From positions 1,709,213 through 1,773,212 of the forward strand of contig VWZP01006003.1 of assembly GCA_013396995.1 (NCBI GenBank): a stretch of DNA of 64,000 bases, in the 5' to 3' direction. Positions 60,331 to 64,000 of this stretch are shown here, one piece after another. Made by a program: the position numbers and the translations under genes. The first letter of the stretch is position 1, and the number at the start of each line of letters is the position of its first letter. Source of the DNA: Dicaeum eximium. Its lineage: Eukaryota > Chordata > Aves > Passeriformes > Dicaeidae. The notes below the pieces were generated by a model. That model did not search any database. It was not told the DNA's origin and saw nothing but the letters and a program-made list of their open reading frames with translations.

Positions 60331-63300
60331 AATCAGATATTTCCAGCACTGGAATATTAACAAGGACAGAAAATAGTTATTGCAGTCTGATGTCATCATC
60401 AGTGACCTATCAGGAATTATGTCAGAATAGCCTGACAATACTTAATAGAAAATGAAGAAACATTATACATAAGGACACAGCCTAGGCTTATTGCTGCAAT
60501 GAAAAATTACAGTTGAATAGCTTATTACTTTATTTAAAAAATCACCATTATGATTTATTCTTATCACTAATATGTTTTAAAATGTATTTGGTTTATAATG
60601 ACAGCTCTGGTAATTCTCTTGTATTAGAACAATTTGTTTTCTTAAGAAAAAAATCCTTTAAATAATGAGTTTCAAGATTTTTACAAACAAGTAAAAATTT
60701 TCAATCCTGAATTTTTAACTCTATAGTCATGCTAAAAAGTGGTATTTTAATAGCCTTATGTAAGCCTATTTAAATAATTACATGCTCTTTTGATTATTAA
60801 ATGATTTTTCAATTGTACTGCAGAATCAGAGTTTAATATGGACTTCTCATTTTGTATATCCTTACCACCCCTGGGACAGAAATGCCATGAAAGCATCTTC
60901 ACACCAGTCCTCAGGAGCTACTGGGAACTACTAGAGCTACTAGAAACAGATACAGACAGATTTCATTTGTATTCTGTATTTGTCTTTACAAAACCAAACT
61001 TGTGTCAGTCACATCTGGTGCTTTTTCTGAGAGGGTGTGAATGATCTTGCCTGTGTGGTGGGTAAGGCCATGGGCCAGCAGCAGCTTAGCATTGAACCTG
61101 ACAGTGACTTTTTTGAGCTGAAGGAAAGTTGCATAAAAAGGGCAGGGTGGAAAATACCAGTTATGTATTTACCAGAACCTGAAGTGGTAAAGCTGAGCAC
61201 AGTCTGAGATCTGTTTGGTGGAGCAGGCAGAGACTTGTCCTCCACTTTTTCTCAGGCATGACAGGTCTGGGGTGACTCTGAGTTTGCTGCTTAACTTGGT
61301 CCTCAGTCTTTGCTGTGACTGGCAGCAGAGATGGGTGGATGTTTTTGGGAAGCCTGTTATCCTGCCTCCTTTAGAAAAATGCTTTACTCTAGAGGTAGCA
61401 GAATGAGCTGTAGGCACAGCAAAACCACAAGCCAAGGGCTGTCAGCCACTACTGGCTGGCTGGGTTCATGGAAAGGTAAAAAGTTACGTATCCTGCATGC
61501 AGAGCCCAAACCCCATGACTCACTGCTCCATGGAGCAGGAGGCAAAGCAATTAGCATTGATGACTGATTGTAAAGGGAGGGAAAAACAGAAAAGATTCGG
61601 CTGGGAAAGAAGCAGCCAGGGGAATTTCATTACCAGATCTTAACTTCATCATTGTTTCAGAGAGCTACTGGATCAGGTATGGCAGCATGTGAGGCCTGCA
61701 TGAGCAGAGGGCACTTCCTGCCACCCATCCCAGGCAAGCAAAAGACTGGTAGCACTCTGGAATACTTTACCTCTATCTCATTTAATATTAATAATTTCTT
61801 CTTATAGTGAAATCATACTCATTAGCAACCTTGGCTGCCTTTTCCGTCTTTGTGTGTGACTCCCATTGCTGCCAAGCTTTTGATACTCAAAGAAGGTACA
61901 GCTGAAGTGAAAATGGGCCGAAATTGAATCCAAATAAGCAGCTGCTGTGAAAGAGCTGATCTCCCATTTGCATAGGCTGTGCCAAGTACTGAGCTCAGGT
62001 CTAGGCTCCCACCTGTGGTCTTCTCCAGGAACTGTCCTCTGCTTGCCAGGAGGACCACTGTGTTTTCCATGTTCTCTCATCACATCACACTCATGCTGGA
62101 ATGTGTATTTGTCCACTGTTTCCACCTCATTTCACATGATAAACCCATGTAGACAAGAGGAAAACTGTTTTGTTGCCATCCCATTTTCTGCAGATCTAGA
62201 GGGGACTGAAGCAGGGGTCACTGCTGGCCAACCTTGCCCACTGCATCTCCCACCCACCCCTTGCTGCAGAGCTCTTGCTGGCTCGGGCTGAGAGTGATCT
62301 CTCTGTTACAGCCTGTGCTTTCAGCTAATGAAGACATAGGAGCACACCTAATTCTAATCCCTGCACAGTGATGTGGGTGCAAGTGAACACACAGACAGAA
62401 GAGAGCTGTTGTAGGAAGACAATGTATTTATAAAACACAAGGGAGAATCTGCATATCCCCCAGCTCCAACAGAGAGGTGGCCCAGGAGTTGTCTTGAAGG
62501 CACAGAGCCACTTTAGGGCAGGTAACTCAAAGGTACAACTCAGATTTTCAACACAAGGCATCTGTATCTAAAAAACAATCCATTTCAGACATTTGTAGGC
62601 AATAAGGAGTGATGTTCATACTGGGCAACCATTAAGACAATGATGAAACAAATAACAATTTTCACTCAATACACTTTGTTCAGATTAAAAGCCAGCCCTT
62701 CTTCATTCCCTTGCTGACCTGCAAAGCAAGCCTGAGCACCACAGTCCAGTCCTGAAGACACAGTCACATTTGCAGGCAGAGCCCCCTTGCCCTGCACCTC
62801 CCACGTGGTGGCCCAGACTCCCCATCCTGGTCACATCCCACCCTGGAGAAGGTCTCTTGTGCAGCATTGTCCATCATCCCCCCAGCCACAGAGCTTCCGG
62901 AGCAGCTTGCTCCTGGCCTGATGCAAGGAAAATCCTATGCAAGTGACCTCCTCCAGCTGGCTAGGCAGGACACAGCCAGGATGCACATAAAGGCCAGGAA
63001 CTCCAGCACAGCTTCCTAAAAAGATCCTGGTGACAGAAATGTGACCAACTGTTGAGGGGAGTGAGCTTCCTGGCCATGGCCCTTCACTGCAAAGCTGAGG
63101 GATCTGCTCCTGCTGTGCTTCCTGCTCTCCCCCTCTTTGTGACTCTGTCTGGTGAGAAAAACTGCAGCTGGCTTTGGGAGAGGGGTAGCAGCCTCAGAGT
63201 GAAGCCCAGCTTGCTCCTGCAAGGTTTGCTGCTGGCCACTAAACTGGGGAGTGTGGAGCCCCTTCTCTCCCTACACCCTGCAGTGAGGTCTCTGAGCATG

Positions 63301-64000
63301 TGGGCTGGAAGAGAGTTTTTGTTCCCATGGGCTCTCCAAGCTCCTCCACTGAGGCTGCCAGCTAGTGCCAATTAGTATTAATCACATTTACTACTTGCTT
63401 GGATACGAATACTTGGAGTATTCCCACTGAAAAGGAAGAACATTAGAGATGGCAGCTTTGACAGTGGGGAAACTGGCCATCAGGAAACTGGACTGAAAAC
63501 CAGGAACTCCTGACATCTCCATCAAGGAGTCCTCACGAGGTAGTTCTGCTTACCACTGGCCTGGGTTACAAGGTGTGAAGGAAGGAGTACAGTCACAGCT
63601 GAAAAAAAATGGGGGCAAAATCCTCAAATTCTGCTGGCAGTGCTACACTGAGGGTGCACCCTACTGTCCAGTCCACTCTTTGCTGGCTGTCCTCTGTTGT
63701 GGAGTAGACTCATGGCATTATGCCAAGTGAGTTACCTTCTGGATGCATTTAATTCTTGCCAGTGTCTGCAGATGGACGCCAGCTGCTAACCTGAGGTGCT
63801 GCAGACCACATCTGCAGCCAGATGCAAAAGCACACGGCACAAATAACTCCTCCTCCCCGTGCTTGACTCAGGGGCTGCCGCTGAACCCAGCAGCTCTCCA
63901 TCTGCAGAGCGGGCACCGTGGTGTTCCCAGCGTGCCAGGCCCAGACAGCTGCTTCTGCTAAGGCCTGGCCGTGTCCCGGCACTCGCCCTCCTGGCCTCTC
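60331..64000. other. Downstream flank, no recognised gene
   Basis: AT-rich to about 61 kb, then more GC. Open frames of up to 114 codons on both strands lack known domains. In mammals the 3' neighbour of NINJ2 is B4GALNT3 in convergent orientation, but I see no galactosaminyltransferase sequence here. Any such gene either starts beyond 64 kb or shows only untranslated sequence in this window. Confidence 0.4.

Noticed and set aside
62300..64000. Possible 3' end of a convergent neighbour such as B4GALNT3
   Set aside because: Expected from mammalian synteny, but I could not recognise any of its protein sequence or a clear minus-strand poly(A) signal.

Overview
This window looks like bird nuclear DNA, probably from a songbird. 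The signs are CR1 LINE fragments as the main interspersed repeat, LTR pieces of the kind I associate with passerine endogenous retroviruses, few SINEs, long AT-leaning non-coding stretches, and a vertebrate protein split by GT-AG introns. It is not prokaryotic, and there are no operons. One known protein-coding gene can be supported: NINJ2 (ninjurin 2), on the + strand. Its coding sequence is join(15293..15325, 57234..57465, 58725..58888), 142 codons plus stop. The splice phases agree (0, then 1) and the total length equals that of human NINJ2. Intron 1 is about 41.9 kb and makes up most of the window.

Layout: 1-11 kb is upstream flank with a solo-LTR-like element (about 3.78-4.35 kb) and an old CR1 3' end (9.5-9.87 kb). 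A GC-rich block at 10.8-12.45 kb holds a 25-bp minisatellite of about 39 copies. A pure GAA/AAG tract of about 170 bp (14.4-14.58 kb) lies about 0.7 kb before the NINJ2 start codon, followed by a GC-rich presumptive promoter/5' UTR and coding exon 1. Intron 1 (15.3-57.2 kb) contains an LTR with a primer-binding-like site (about 17.1-17.8 kb), a second LTR-like element on the minus strand with an internal 33-bp minisatellite (29.58-30.24 kb), an unidentified protein-like ORF (32.2-32.7 kb), microsatellites at 34.2 and 43.5 kb, a 39-bp perfect AT-rich palindrome (44.56 kb), four CR1 fragments, and a GC-rich spot interrupted by a 37-base assembly gap (50.26-50.30 kb). Exons 2 and 3 sit at 57.2 and 58.7 kb. 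A donor site just after the stop codon and a good acceptor at 59.78 kb suggest a spliced 3' UTR. From 60 to 64 kb I recognise no gene.

How it works together: there is one transcription unit. The GC-rich region at 14.8-15.3 kb probably initiates NINJ2. Exon 1 gives only an 11-residue variable N-terminus. Exon 2 gives the amphipathic helices and first membrane segment, and exon 3 the second membrane segment and C-terminus. Most other ORFs in the window are chance or repeat-derived. No multi-gene system was found. The most useful non-gene signals are the repeat structures around the NINJ2 promoter and the unassigned ORF at 32.4 kb.
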